Positions 1 to 9,381 of a stretch of 64,000 nt of DNA are shown here, piece after piece (within the stretch, counting starts at the first letter, position 1; each line of letters opens with the position of its first letter). The DNA comes from DATBJG01 sp963790545 (GTDB lineage Bacteria > Acidobacteriota > Vicinamibacteria > Vicinamibacterales > JAMQPK01): assembly GCA_963790545.1 (NCBI GenBank), contig CAWBPA010000006.1:134922-198921 (forward strand). The letters are read 5' to 3'. The position numbers and the translations under genes were made by a program. The notes beneath the pieces were generated by a model. That model saw only the letters and a program-made list of their open reading frames with translations. It was not told where the DNA came from and ran no database searches.

Positions 1-13
1 TCAAGTCTCAAGT

Positions 14-892
14 ATGCCTTCACTGATTGACATTCGGCGGCGGATTCGCGCGGTCAAGTCGACGCAGCAGATCACGAAGGCGATGAAAATGGTCGCCGCG
101 TCGCGACTTCGCCGGGCGCAGGAACGGATCATGAGCGCACGCCCGTTCGCGCAGCAGATGCTGCGCGTGCTCAATCGCGTGGCGTCGCGCGTGCCGTCCA
201 CGGCCCATCCACTCCTGGCTGCGGCCGATGCCGAGGTCACGTCCGGTCGCACGCTGCTCGTTGTCATTACAGCGGACCGCGGGTTGTGCGGCAGTTTCAA
301 CACCAACATCATCAAAGAAGCGGGGAAGTTCATCGTTGAGACGCCTGGGCGCGAGGTCGCGCTTGGTCTGGTAGGACGGAAGGGGCGCGACTACTTTCGT
401 CGCCACGGATTCGAAGTCAGGTTCGAGGATGTTGGCGTATTTCAGAATGTGTCCTATGCCCACGCGCAGGCTATCGCCCGTGCGGCAATCGAGGATTTCA
501 CGGTCGGTAGCGTCAAGAGCGTCTCCCTCGTCTACAACGAGTTCAAGTCGGTCATTCAGCAGCGCGTCGTCGTCGAGCGTCTGTTGCCGATTCCACGAGG
601 TGAGGTACTGACGGAGCCGGCGGCAGGTCCCCCTGAAATCGAGTATCTGTTCGAGCCGGCTCCGGCCGAAATTTTCCGCGACCTTCTCCCGCACCACGTT
701 GAGGTGCAGGTGTTTCGAGCGTTGCTCGAGTCGGCGGCTGCAGAGCACGCGGCACGCATGACCGCCATGGACGCAGCGACCAAGAATTCGGCGGAAATGA
801 TCGAGCAACTCACGCTGTACATGAACAAAGTGCGCCAGGCCGCCATCACGCGGGAGATCATCGAGGTGGTTTCGGGAGCGCAGGCGCTTTAA
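14..892 (+). CDS. atpG: ATP synthase F1 gamma subunit
   Basis: Gamma is the central stalk of F1: its two long helices rotate inside the alpha3beta3 ring and couple proton flow to ATP synthesis at the membrane. The 292-residue product has the family length. It starts MPSLIDIRRRIRAVKSTQQI, the conserved N-terminal helix, and ends with the other conserved helix (ATKNSAEMIEQL...QAAITREIIEVVSGA). The remaining atp genes should lie upstream, outside the window. atpD and atpC follow on the same strand, so this is the tail of the usual A-G-D-C order. About 100 bases of low-complexity repeat separate it from atpD, which is unusual inside an atp operon. Identification is secure. Confidence 0.97.
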   Translation: MPSLIDIRRRIRAVKSTQQITKAMKMVAASRLRRAQERIMSARPFAQQMLRVLNRVASRVPSTAHPLLAAADAEVTSGRTLLVVITADRGLCGSFNTNIIKEAGKFIVETPGREVALGLVGRKGRDYFRRHGFEVRFEDVGVFQNVSYAHAQAIARAAIEDFTVGSVKSVSLVYNEFKSVIQQRVVVERLLPIPRGEVLTEPAAGPPEIEYLFEPAPAEIFRDLLPHHVEVQVFRALLESAAAEHAARMTAMDAATKNSAEMIEQLTLYMNKVRQAAITREIIEVVSGAQAL

Positions 893-991
893 GAGGTGCC
901 TGGTGTCGGGTGCCTGGTGCTTGGTGCTGTGCCTGGTGCTGGGTGCTGGGTGCAGGGTGCAGGAACTGAAAAACTGAGAACTGAAAACTGT
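893..991. repeat. word-like degenerate tandem repeat between atpG and atpD
   Basis: Immediately after the atpG stop, a G/T-rich tract made of variants of GGTGCTG/GGTGCCTG runs to about 961. It is followed by a second word family, variants of GAACTGAAAACTGA, that ends directly at the atpD ATG. An open frame crosses it in phase with atpD, but the encoded peptide is repetitive and the family start is the ATG at 992. It resembles other word-like repeats in this window by style, not by sequence. Confidence 0.8.
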
Positions 992-2449
992 ATGGCACAA
1001 GCAGTCAACACCAAACAGAAGGTTGGCCGGGTGGTGCAAGTCATTGGGCCGGTCGTGGACATCGAGTTCGAGGACGGGCAGCTGCCGGACATTTACAACG
1101 CCGTCCGCATCGTGTCCGACGAGGGGACCGCACAGGATGCCAAACTCGATGTCGTGGCAGAGGTGGAGCAGCACCTGGGCGAGAACCGGGTCCGCACCGT
1201 GGCCATGAAGCCGACCGACGGGATGCAGCGCGGCATGCGTGCCTTCGACACGGGAGCACCGATTTCGATGCCGGTTGGTCCTGGCACGCTCGGTCGCGTG
1301 CTGAACGTGCTTGGCGAGCCGGTTGACTTTCCCGATCGGCCGGTGCAGGCGACCGAACGGTGGTCGATTCACCGGCCGCCTCCGGCCCTCGAGGAGCAGT
1401 CGACCGAACTGAAGATGTTCGAGACGGGGATCAAGGTTGTCGATCTGCTCGAACCGTACCTGCTTGGCGGCAAGATCGGCCTGTTCGGCGGGGCCGGTGT
1501 CGGCAAGACGGTCATCATCCAGGAGCTCATCCACAATATTGCGTTGAAGCATGGCGGCGTCTCGGTGTTCGCCGGCGTTGGCGAGCGCACCAGAGAAGGC
1601 AACGACCTGTGGCTCGAGTTCCAGGAGAGCGGCGTCATCGACATCAAGGATCCGAGCAAGTCGCGAGCGGCTCTGGTCTACGGACAAATGACGGAGCCAC
1701 CCGGTGCCAGGCTGCGCGTGGCCTTGTCAGGCCTCACCGTGGCCGAGTATTTCAGAGATGCCGAGGGGAAAGACGTCCTGCTCTTCATCGACAACATTTT
1801 CCGCTTCACGCAGGCGGGATCCGAAGTCTCGGCGCTGCTCGGCCGGATGCCGTCGGCGGTTGGCTATCAGCCAACGCTGCTTACCGAGATGGGCGATCTG
1901 CAGGAACGGATCACGTCAACACGGAAGGGGTCCATTACGTCGGTTCAGGCGATCTACGTGCCGGCCGACGATTATACCGACCCCGCACCGGCAACCACGT
2001 TTGCGCACCTGGACGCCACCACGAACCTTTCACGCGCGATCGTTGAAATTGGCATTTATCCTGCCGTCGATCCGCTTGCGTCCACGTCGCGCATCCTCGA
2101 TCCGCGCGTCATTGGTCAGGACCACTACAACGTTGCCCGGCAGGTCAAGCAGGTGCTGCAACGCTACAAGGATCTGCAGGACATCATCGCGATCCTCGGA
2201 ATCGACGAACTGTCAGAGGACGACAAGCTGACCGTCGCGCGCGCCAGGAAACTGCAAAAATTCCTCTCGCAGCCGTTCTTCGTCGCAGAGCAATTCACGG
2301 GGCTGAAGGGAAGGTATGTGCCGATTGCGGACACGATTCGGGGCTTCAAGGAAATTGTCGAAGGGAAGCACGATGCGGTGCCCGAGCAGGCGTTCCACAT
2401 GATGGGAACGATCGAAGACGTGCTTGAAAGAGCACAGGCACTCAGGTAG
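992..2449 (+). CDS. atpD: ATP synthase F1 beta subunit
   Basis: Catalytic subunit of F1, which binds and interconverts ADP/Pi and ATP. The 485-residue product has the Walker A loop GGAGVGKT near residues 166-173, the GERTREGNDL motif, Walker B in VLLFIDNIFRFTQAGSEVSALLGRMPS, and the family C-terminus. The start is placed at ATG 992 (MAQAVNTKQKVGRVVQVIGPVVD) because the in-frame upstream extension is only repeat sequence. It lies between atpG and atpC in the expected order and is followed after 18 bases by atpC. Identification is secure. Confidence 0.97.
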   Translation: MAQAVNTKQKVGRVVQVIGPVVDIEFEDGQLPDIYNAVRIVSDEGTAQDAKLDVVAEVEQHLGENRVRTVAMKPTDGMQRGMRAFDTGAPISMPVGPGTLGRVLNVLGEPVDFPDRPVQATERWSIHRPPPALEEQSTELKMFETGIKVVDLLEPYLLGGKIGLFGGAGVGKTVIIQELIHNIALKHGGVSVFAGVGERTREGNDLWLEFQESGVIDIKDPSKSRAALVYGQMTEPPGARLRVALSGLTVAEYFRDAEGKDVLLFIDNIFRFTQAGSEVSALLGRMPSAVGYQPTLLTEMGDLQERITSTRKGSITSVQAIYVPADDYTDPAPATTFAHLDATTNLSRAIVEIGIYPAVDPLASTSRILDPRVIGQDHYNVARQVKQVLQRYKDLQDIIAILGIDELSEDDKLTVARARKLQKFLSQPFFVAEQFTGLKGRYVPIADTIRGFKEIVEGKHDAVPEQAFHMMGTIEDVLERAQALR

Positions 2450-2467
2450 ACCACGTCGGCCGAAGCC

Positions 2468-2890
2468 ATGTCACTTCCGACTCATCTGACGCTCGAAATA
2501 GTTACGCCAGAACGGCCGCTCATTCGCGAGCAGGTCGATGAAGTGATTGTGCCCGCCGCCCAGGGGTACCTCGGGGTGTTGCCGGGGCATACGCCGTTGC
2601 TGGTGAGGCTCGATATCGGTCAGCTCTCGTATCGCAAGGGTCACGAGACGTTCTATCTGCTCGTTGCGTTCGGATTTGCTGAGATCCTCGCCGATCGCGT
2701 CACGATTCTCGCGCAAACCGCGGAAAAGGCCGAGGAAATCGATCTCAAGCGGGCCGAAACGGCGCGCGATCGCGCGCAGGAACGCCTCGCGCGGCCGACC
2801 ATGGAAATGGACTTCGAACGAGCTCGGATTGCGATGATGAAGGCGCTCGTTCGACTCCAAGTGGCGTCAAAAGCGCGGATACGGAGTTAA
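2468..2890 (+). CDS. atpC: ATP synthase F1 epsilon subunit
   Basis: Epsilon joins gamma to the c-ring and inhibits ATP hydrolysis. The 140-residue product starts with the beta-sandwich (LTLEIVTPERPLIREQVDEV, then GYLGVLPGHTPLLVRLDIG). It ends with a basic helical region (KRAETARDRAQERLARPT). Length and order (G, D, C) fit the family. It is the last gene of the atp operon here; the next gene belongs to a polysaccharide exporter. Confidence 0.95.
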   Translation: MSLPTHLTLEIVTPERPLIREQVDEVIVPAAQGYLGVLPGHTPLLVRLDIGQLSYRKGHETFYLLVAFGFAEILADRVTILAQTAEKAEEIDLKRAETARDRAQERLARPTMEMDFERARIAMMKALVRLQVASKARIRS

Positions 2891-2919
2891 CAGACAGGAG
2901 ACTGACTTCTTTCTTCTTG

Positions 2920-3708
2920 ATGCTCCAAAATCTCCTGCGTCTCACGCGATACCGGGCACTCATCCAGAGCCTGGTTGCGCGTGAAGTCAAGGCCCGCTAT
3001 CGAGGTTCCGTCCTCGGGTTCTTCTGGTCCTTCATCAATCCGCTGCTGCTGCTGCTGATTTACACGTTCGTGTTCAGCTATGTGCTGCCGCGCGGGCCGG
3101 GGCTGGAGCCCTATGCGCTGTTCATGTTTTGCGGCATTCTGCCGTGGACCTGGTTCTCGTCCTCGCTGGCCGAATCGGCCAACGTCCTGATGGCGGGCGG
3201 AAATCTCATCAAGAAGGTGCTCTTTCCAGCTGAAGTGCTTCCGATCGTGACGGTGCTGGCAAATCTGGTCCACTTCCTGTTCGGCCTGCCAATTCTGGTG
3301 GGCTTCCTCATTTACTACCGGCCGGCGCTGCAACTGGGCGACCTGGCGTGGTTCCCGGTGGTGGTGCTCGTTCAGCTGCTCCTGACGCTTGGGTTTGCGC
3401 TGATCCTGTCCGCGCTCACGGTGCACTTCCGCGATCTCAAGGACATCCTGTCGAACCTGTTGACGTTCTGGTTCTTTGCTACGCCAATCATCTACCCGAT
3501 GTCGGAAGCGCCGGCGGGCGCGCGCGTGCTGCTCAACTTGAATCCGTTCACGCACCTGGCGATTTCGTACCAGGAACTTCTGTTCTACGATGGACCCTTT
3601 GGGCACTGGAAATGGCTCATCGCGTTGGGCATTGCCTCGGCCGGGTTGTTCTTGTTCGGGTATTTCATTTTCGATCGGCTGCGCGATTCGTTTGCGGAAG
3701 AGGTGTGA
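2920..3708 (+). CDS. O-antigen/teichoic-type ABC exporter permease (Wzm-like)
   Basis: Membrane half of a two-protein ABC exporter that moves lipid-linked polysaccharide across the inner membrane. The 262-residue product has the ABC-2 pattern: an N-terminal amphipathic segment ending REVKARYRGSVLGFFWSF, about six hydrophobic segments, and the family signature LTVHFRDLKDILSNLLTFWFF. TTG 2917 directly precedes ATG 2920; the ATG is preferred. The ATPase partner at 3831 and the heptose nucleotidyltransferase at 5220 support export of LPS or another surface glycan. Which glycan is exported cannot be read from the sequence. Confidence 0.9.
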   Translation: MLQNLLRLTRYRALIQSLVAREVKARYRGSVLGFFWSFINPLLLLLIYTFVFSYVLPRGPGLEPYALFMFCGILPWTWFSSSLAESANVLMAGGNLIKKVLFPAEVLPIVTVLANLVHFLFGLPILVGFLIYYRPALQLGDLAWFPVVVLVQLLLTLGFALILSALTVHFRDLKDILSNLLTFWFFATPIIYPMSEAPAGARVLLNLNPFTHLAISYQELLFYDGPFGHWKWLIALGIASAGLFLFGYFIFDRLRDSFAEEV

Positions 3709-3720
3709 GGGAAAAACGTT

Positions 3721-3760
3721 GACTCAGCGGATCGTTCTGTCGACTCAGCGGATCGTTCTG
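3721..3760. repeat. two tandem copies of a 21-bp unit
   Basis: GACTCAGCGGATCGTTCTG occurs at 3721-3739 and again at 3742-3760. The 21-bp period differs only in its last two bases. It lies between the exporter permease and its ATPase, just before a perfect hairpin. Confidence 0.85.
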
Positions 3761-3769
3761 ACGAAGCAC

Positions 3770-3793
3770 ACCTCGCGCTGAAAAGCGCGAGGT
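3770..3793 (-). repeat. TGTA-stem-TTT-stem hairpin element, diverged copy
   Basis: A perfect 10-bp stem (ACCTCGCGCT / AGCGCGAGGT) closes on a GAAA loop. On the minus strand it reads TGTACCTCGCGCTTTTCAGC and on through the second arm. This matches the layout of the elements at 20921, 61400 and 62178 (TGTA, stem, TTTA-like loop, stem). No T-run follows, so it is not a standard terminator. Confidence 0.65.
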
Positions 3794-3830
3794 ACAGGTC
3801 GTGGGGGTGGGGCCCCACGACAATAAAAGA

Positions 3831-5198
3831 ATGAACGCTATCGTCGTCTCCGACGTCACGAAAGTCTACCGGCGCTACGCGCGCCGGAGGCAGTTTGCCA
3901 CGCTCAAAAGCGCGTTGCTCGACGGCAGCCTCATCAGCGATCTGAAGCCCGACGAAACGTTTCACGCGCTGCGAGGCGTCTCGTTCGCCGTGCCCACCGG
4001 CGCGACGTTCGGCATCATCGGCCGGAACGGCTCTGGCAAGAGCACGATGTTGAAGCTGGTGGCGGGGATCACCAAACCGACCAGCGGCAGCCTCGACGTG
4101 AAGGGTCGCATTTCGGCGCTGATCGAGCTGGGGGCCGGCTTCCATCCCGAAATTTCCGGTCGTGAGAACGTGTTCATCAACGGGATCATGCTCGGGCTGT
4201 CCAAGCGCGAGATTGCCAGACGCTTCGACGAGATTGTGGACTTTGCCGAGCTCCGGGACTTCATTGAAGCTCCCGTCAAAACGTACTCGTCGGGCATGTA
4301 CATGCGACTCGGCTTCGCGGTGGCCATTCATGTCGATCCTGACGTGTTGCTGGTGGACGAGGTGCTGGCGGTTGGTGATGAGGCCTTCACGCACAAATGC
4401 CTCGACAAGTTCGGAGAGTTCCGCCGCCGCGGCAAGACCATTCTGCTCGTCACCCATTCGTTGAACCTTGTCGAGCGGTTTTGCGACGAAGCGCTGTGGC
4501 TCGATGGAGGCCGGACGCGCGCGCTCGGCGATCCACTTCGCGTCGTTGGTGCCTACTTGACCGACGTCGAGCACTCGGAAGAGCAGACCCTGGCCGCCGC
4601 AGACGCAAGGGCGCGAGCACAAGCCCTGGACGTGCCGTTATCGGCAACGAATGGAGAAGACGGAGATCGACCAGAGGCGGAACCCGCGATCCCAGGTGCG
4701 TCGGAAGCCGCTGACTCATTGCCCGAAGACATGTTTCGGGCGGGAGAAGGGCGCTGGGGTTCCCGCGAAGTTCAGATACTCGAAGTCGTGCTGAAGGATC
4801 AGCACGGTCAGGTCAGTCACGTCTTTCAGTCAGGGGAACCCCTCTCGGTGCATGTCAAGGTTCTTGCCGTTGAGCCGGTCAGTGACTTTGCGTTCGGGAT
4901 TGGTCTGTTCAATCCAGAAGGGGTGTGCTGTTACGGCACCAATACGCACCTGGAGGAGCTCGTCTCGGCATCGCTTGAAGGGCAGGCAGACGTTGTCTTC
5001 CGAATTGCCTCGCTGGATCTGGTCGAAGGAACGTACAAACTCGACGTCGCGGTTCACAAGCGCGACGGCTACCCGTATGACTATCACCGGTTGCTGTATA
5101 CGTTCCGCGTGAAATCCCGGACGCACGACGTCGGCATCTACCGCCCGACACACGACTGGACGTTCTCACCGAACGTGAAGTTTGATACGAAATCATGA
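3831..5198 (+). CDS. O-antigen-type ABC exporter ATPase with C-terminal Wzt domain
   Basis: ATPase that powers the permease encoded at 2920. The 455-residue product has Walker A GRNGSGKST near residue 64, signature YSSGMYMRLGFAVAI, and Walker B VLLVDEVLAVGDEAF. It also carries a C-terminal extension (about 300-455) of beta-rich sequence typical of Wzt_C, the domain that in O9a-type exporters binds the glycan terminus. The start is ATG 3831 (MNAIVVSDVTKVY); the longer frame would run into the upstream hairpin. The stop codon TGA at 5196-5198 lies at the edge of a GGGGTCGGGAGTC repeat. The extended C-terminus suggests the exporter recognises a modified glycan end. Confidence 0.92.
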   Translation: MNAIVVSDVTKVYRRYARRRQFATLKSALLDGSLISDLKPDETFHALRGVSFAVPTGATFGIIGRNGSGKSTMLKLVAGITKPTSGSLDVKGRISALIELGAGFHPEISGRENVFINGIMLGLSKREIARRFDEIVDFAELRDFIEAPVKTYSSGMYMRLGFAVAIHVDPDVLLVDEVLAVGDEAFTHKCLDKFGEFRRRGKTILLVTHSLNLVERFCDEALWLDGGRTRALGDPLRVVGAYLTDVEHSEEQTLAAADARARAQALDVPLSATNGEDGDRPEAEPAIPGASEAADSLPEDMFRAGEGRWGSREVQILEVVLKDQHGQVSHVFQSGEPLSVHVKVLAVEPVSDFAFGIGLFNPEGVCCYGTNTHLEELVSASLEGQADVVFRIASLDLVEGTYKLDVAVHKRDGYPYDYHRLLYTFRVKSRTHDVGIYRPTHDWTFSPNVKFDTKS

Positions 5199-5218
5199 AA
5201 AGGGGTCGGGAGTCTTTT
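5198..5218. repeat. GGGGTCGGGAGTC dispersed element, single copy
   Basis: AAAAGGGGTCGGGAGTCTTT fills the entire gap between the stop of the Wzt-like ATPase and the ATG of the next gene. The same core recurs at 36947-37008, 39631-39693 and 50105-50132, elsewhere usually as inverted pairs. Its A-rich and T-rich ends are weakly complementary. Confidence 0.85.
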
Positions 5219-5219
5219 C

Positions 5220-5696
5220 ATGGCTGTCTTGACACCTGACGAAGCGAGCGCCTGGGTGGCACGATTGAGAGAGACCGGCGGGCGTGTCGTGTTCACCAAC
5301 GGTGTATTCGATCTCCTACACCCCGGACATATTCGCTATCTGCAGGATGCGCGCCGTCTGGGTGATGCGCTCATCGTCGCGGTCAACTCCGATCGGTCGG
5401 TGCGGGTGGTCAAAGGTAAGGGACGTCCCATCGTTCCCGAAGCCGAGCGCGCCGAGGTCGTCGCGGCGCTCGAATCGGTGGACGCCGTCGTCGTCTTCGA
5501 CGAAGACACCCCGCTCCGAATCGTCTCCCGACTTCAGCCCGACGTGCTGGTCAAAGGCGCGGATTGGCCTGCCGACCAGATCGTCGGGCGCGACATTGTC
5601 GAAGCTCGCGGCGGCCAGGTCATCCGCATCCCTATCGCCGAGGGCTATTCGACGAGTGCGATAATTGGAAAGATCGAAAATTCAGACCGGACCTGA
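5220..5696 (+). CDS. rfaE2: D-glycero-beta-D-manno-heptose 1-phosphate adenylyltransferase-like (RfaE2/HldE C-terminal type)
   Basis: Cytidylyltransferase-like enzyme that would adenylylate heptose 1-phosphate to ADP-heptose, the LPS inner-core precursor. The 158-residue product shows FTNGVFDLLHPGHIRYL (nucleotide-binding HxGH is HPGH), VNSDRSVRVVKGKGRPIVP and a C-terminal GYSTSAIIGKI. Only the nucleotidyltransferase half of HldE is present; the kinase half must be separate, as in many non-enteric bacteria. The ATG overlaps the end of the upstream repeat. Its place behind the glycan exporter fits envelope biosynthesis. Substrate specificity is inferred from the family. Confidence 0.88.
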   Translation: MAVLTPDEASAWVARLRETGGRVVFTNGVFDLLHPGHIRYLQDARRLGDALIVAVNSDRSVRVVKGKGRPIVPEAERAEVVAALESVDAVVVFDEDTPLRIVSRLQPDVLVKGADWPADQIVGRDIVEARGGQVIRIPIAEGYSTSAIIGKIENSDRT

Positions 5697-5762
5697 CGGT
5701 TTGGCTCGAGTACACACGTGGCGAACGTTTCAACGGTGAGAACGCTGAGGCCGTAGTAGCCG

Positions 5763-8700
5763 GTGCCCATCTCCACCTCTCTGTCCCTGCAGGCGCTGCT
5801 GAAGGCGGCAATCGCGCGAAGCGGGATGTCGGTCCCGACGAAGCGGATTGCCGGGTTGACGCAGGCTGCCCAGGCGCTTGCCGTAGCCGGCGCTCGATCG
5901 CGAAGCGCGACCGTGCTGCTGGTCGTGCCGGTCGATGCAGACGTCGATCAAATGACGACCGACGTGCGGTTTTTCGTGGCCGCGATGGAAGGGTTGTCCA
6001 TGGCGGCTGCGGAACAGGTCGTTCTGCCGTTTCCATCCCTGCAGATCGATCCGTATCGCGCACTCGCCCCCCATTTTCGCGTCGCCTCCGCACGAGCACG
6101 CGCTCTTCATGCCCTCGGCTCGGGGACCGCTCGCGTCGTGGTGGCGTCGGCAGGCGGCGCTGCTCCCACGCATGAGTGCGCCCGCGCGCCTCCTCAGCGC
6201 CTCGTTGGAGCTGAAACCAGGCCAGGAGATATCTCCGCAGGATCTCGCGGGCGTGCTCGTCGATGGCGGGTTCACACGAGAAGACCCGGTCGATGAGCAC
6301 GGGGAGTACTGCGTGCGTGGCGGGATTGTGGACGTCTATCCGGCCGGAGAAGCCCAGCCTGCTCGACTCGAGTTCGTTGGCGACACCATTGAATCGATTC
6401 GGCGCTACGATCCGGCGACCCAACGCTCCATCATACCGCTCGATCAGCTGGCTGTCGTTCCCTTACGCGAAGTCTTTGATGAGATCCCCGCCACAGGCAG
6501 CTTCTTCGATTACCTCCCCGACGACACAGCCATCTACGTCAGCGAACGCGACGACGTCAAGGCGCAGGCGTTGAAAGTTGTGGATCAGATCTCCGCAAGT
6601 TACGAGGAGATCTGACGCACCCGCGGAGAGGCCGCCAGAGCCGGGCGATCTGTTCGTCGATTGGCAAGACGTCGAACGGGAGCTCGCACACGCCACCGAA
6701 CTCAATCAATTGGCGTTGGGCGAGACCGACCGTGACGCGTCCGAAGGAACGTTGCACGTCGGGACTCAACCAACGCCGGAATTTCGTGGCCGAATTGCCG
6801 ATTGGGCGGCAGAGGTCCGGCGCGCCCGGGAGCGCGGCGAAACGGTGCTTTTCGTGGCTGCCGGTGTCGGTCGCGCCGAGCGGACGGTGGAGCTGCTGGC
6901 GGAGTACGAGCTGCGCGGCGTCCAGCTCGATCGAGCGGACGATCTCCACGGCGCAGCCGTGCTCGTTGCCACGGGAGACTTGTCTCGGGGTTTCCGACTA
7001 CCCGCGACGGAACTCCAGATCTTTGCCGAGAGCGACGTCTTTGAAGAAGACCGGCGCCAGGCCGAACGCCGGCGTTCCCTCGCGAAGACCTTCCTGTCCG
7101 ACCTGCGCGATCTGAAGCCAGGCGACCTGGTGGTCCACGTGGACCACGGAATTGGCAAGTTCGTCGTGTCTCAAGCAGATTGCGCTCGGCGCTGGAAGCG
7201 CGGTGAGTCAGGAGTTCATGGAGCTTCGCTATGCCGGGGAGGACAAGCTGTTCGTCCCCGTCGAGCGACTCGACCTGGTCCAGAAATACAGCGGGGCAGC
7301 GCATCCGCCGCTCGATCGGCTGGGCGGAACCTCGTGGGAGCGCGCCAAGACCAGGGTTCGGAAGGCCATGCGGGACATGGCCGAGGAGCTGCTCAAGCTG
7401 TACGCCGCGCGAAAAGCCGTCACCGGACATGCCTTCAACACCGACACGCACTGGCAACAGGAATTCGAGGACGCGTTCGAGTACGAGCTGACACCCGACC
7501 AGGCCGCGGCAATTGCCGACATCAAGAAGAACATGGAGCAGCCGTTTCCAATGGACCGGCTGCTGTGCGGCGACGTCGGCTACGGAAAGACGGAAGTGGC
7601 GATGCGGGCGGCGTTCAAGGCCGTGATGGACGGTAAGCAGGCTGCGTTTCTCGCACCGACGACAGTGCTCGCGTTTCAGCATCTCAAGACGCTGAAGGAG
7701 CGCCTTGCCGGATTTCCGATTGCCGTGGACATGGTGAGCCGGTTTCGAAGCAAGGCCGAGCAGACCCAGATTCTTGCCAATCTCTCGAGTGGCAAGGTCG
7801 ACATTATCGTTGGCACGCACCGGCTGTTGTCCAAGGACGTGACCTTCCGTGATTTGGGGCTCCTCGTCGTCGACGAGGAGCAACGGTTCGGCGTTGCCCA
7901 TAAGGAGAAGATCAAACAGCTGCGGCACAAGGTCGACGTCCTGACCATGAGCGCGACGCCGATTCCGCGGACGTTGAACATGTCGCTCGCAGGTATCCGC
8001 GACATGTCAATCATCGAGACGCCGCCGAAAGATCGCCTCTCCATCCAAACGAATGTCGTGAAGTTCGACCAGCAGGTCATCACGCGCGCCATTCGCAACG
8101 AGCTGGCGCGCGGGGGCCAGGTCTACTTTGTCCACAATCGTGTCGAGTCGATCTTTTCCATTGGCAATCTCATCACGAAGTTAGTGCCCGAAGCACGGGT
8201 GGCGGTGGCGCACGGGCAGATGGGGGAGGAAGAACTCGAGCGGGCGATGATGGACTTCATCGCGCGGAAGTACGACGTGCTGCTGGCCACCACCATCATT
8301 GAAAATGGACTCGACATTCCGAACGTCAACACCATTGTCGTGAACCGCGCCGACCGATACGGACTCTCGCAGCTGTATCAGCTGCGCGGGACGGGTTGGC
8401 CGTTCCGATCGACCGGCGTACGCGTATTTGTTGATTCCGCCGGAAGACTCGCTGTCGCCGGTCGCGCGAAAACGGCTGGCGGCCATCAAGGAATTCAGCG
8501 ACCTGGGGAGCGGGTTTCGCGTGGCCGCCCTCGATCTCGAGATTCGAGGGGCCGGTACGCTGCTCGGCGGCGAACAAAGCGGTCACATCGAGTCGGTGGG
8601 CTTCGAGATGTACATGAAGCTGCTCGAACAGGCCGTCCGCGAGCTGAAAGGCGAGGAGCTGGAGGAAGAACTGCGCGCGGTCGTGAACTTACGGGTGGAT

Positions 8701-9295
8701 TTGCGCATTGACGACACGTACGTCCCGGACATGAATCAGCGGCTCATCGTCTACCGCCGAATCGCGGCTGCGAGAAGCGAACGCGAGTTGGAGGAGGCTC
8801 TGGCCGAAGTCAAGGATCGGTATGGCGAGCCGCCGGCATCGGTCCTTCAGCTTGTGGATTATGGCCGTATCCGTGTGTTGGCCGACCGGCTCGGGGTTGA
8901 GTCCATCGACCTCGACGGACAGGTGGTGCACGTCAAGTTCCGCCAGCAGGCCAAAGTTGATCCCGCGCGGCTCGTCATGCTGGTGCGAGCGCGCCCCGGT
9001 CTGAGCCCTTTCGCCACCGGTCACTTTGAAGCTGGATCTGCGTCAAGTCGTGTCCAAACCAGCAGATCAAGAGCCTTCGTCGTCGGCCGCCCAGCGCACC
9101 CGGCCGAAGGGACTCAGAAAGGCCCCGGGCTCGGCAACGTCCTCATGGTGGACGGCCAGGGCGACGAGCGGGACCGTCGAGCCCGGCTTCAGCCGCGAGG
9201 AAATCCTGAAACCCCAAAAGGAAGACCCCAGGGGACCGCACGGCGTCCTAACCTTGGTGGGTGATTTGTTGACGGCATTGGGAACGGCCCACTGA
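5763..9295 (+). CDS. mfd: transcription-repair coupling factor Mfd, broken by five +1 frame changes
   Basis: Mfd removes RNA polymerase stalled at DNA damage and recruits UvrA. The whole protein can be followed only by changing frame five times: near 6153, 6611, 7167, 8389 and 9019. Each change is +1; the span of 3533 bases is 3n+2, as five extra bases require. Domains in order: UvrB-like N-terminal module; RNA-polymerase-interacting module (GDLVVHVDHGIGKFV, then ELRYAGEDKLFVPVERL); helicase with LLCGDVGYGKTEVAM and VVDEEQRFG; second helicase half with NRADRYGLSQLYQLRG; TRCF C-terminus. Removing one base at each point restores family sequence, for example FVGLKQI at 7167. Start is GTG 5763. 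It is either a recent pseudogene or a sequence with insertion errors; all domains remain well conserved, favouring errors. Confidence 0.9.
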
Positions 9296-9381
9296 CGAAG
9301 TTCTCCCAACTCGCAGGGAGATGAAACTGCTGTAACCTCACTAATAAAGGTAAGATTCTGTTATGCGCATGTTTACTCTGG

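Noticed and set aside
20..1687. 555-codon open frame on the minus strand opposite atpG/atpD
   Set aside because: It is antisense to two certain genes; composition is Arg/His/Leu-rich as expected for the complement of a high-GC coding strand.
2471..3606. Minus-strand frames opposite atpC and the exporter permease
   Set aside because: Gln/Arg/Glu-rich antisense products of Leu-rich membrane coding sequence, with no start context.
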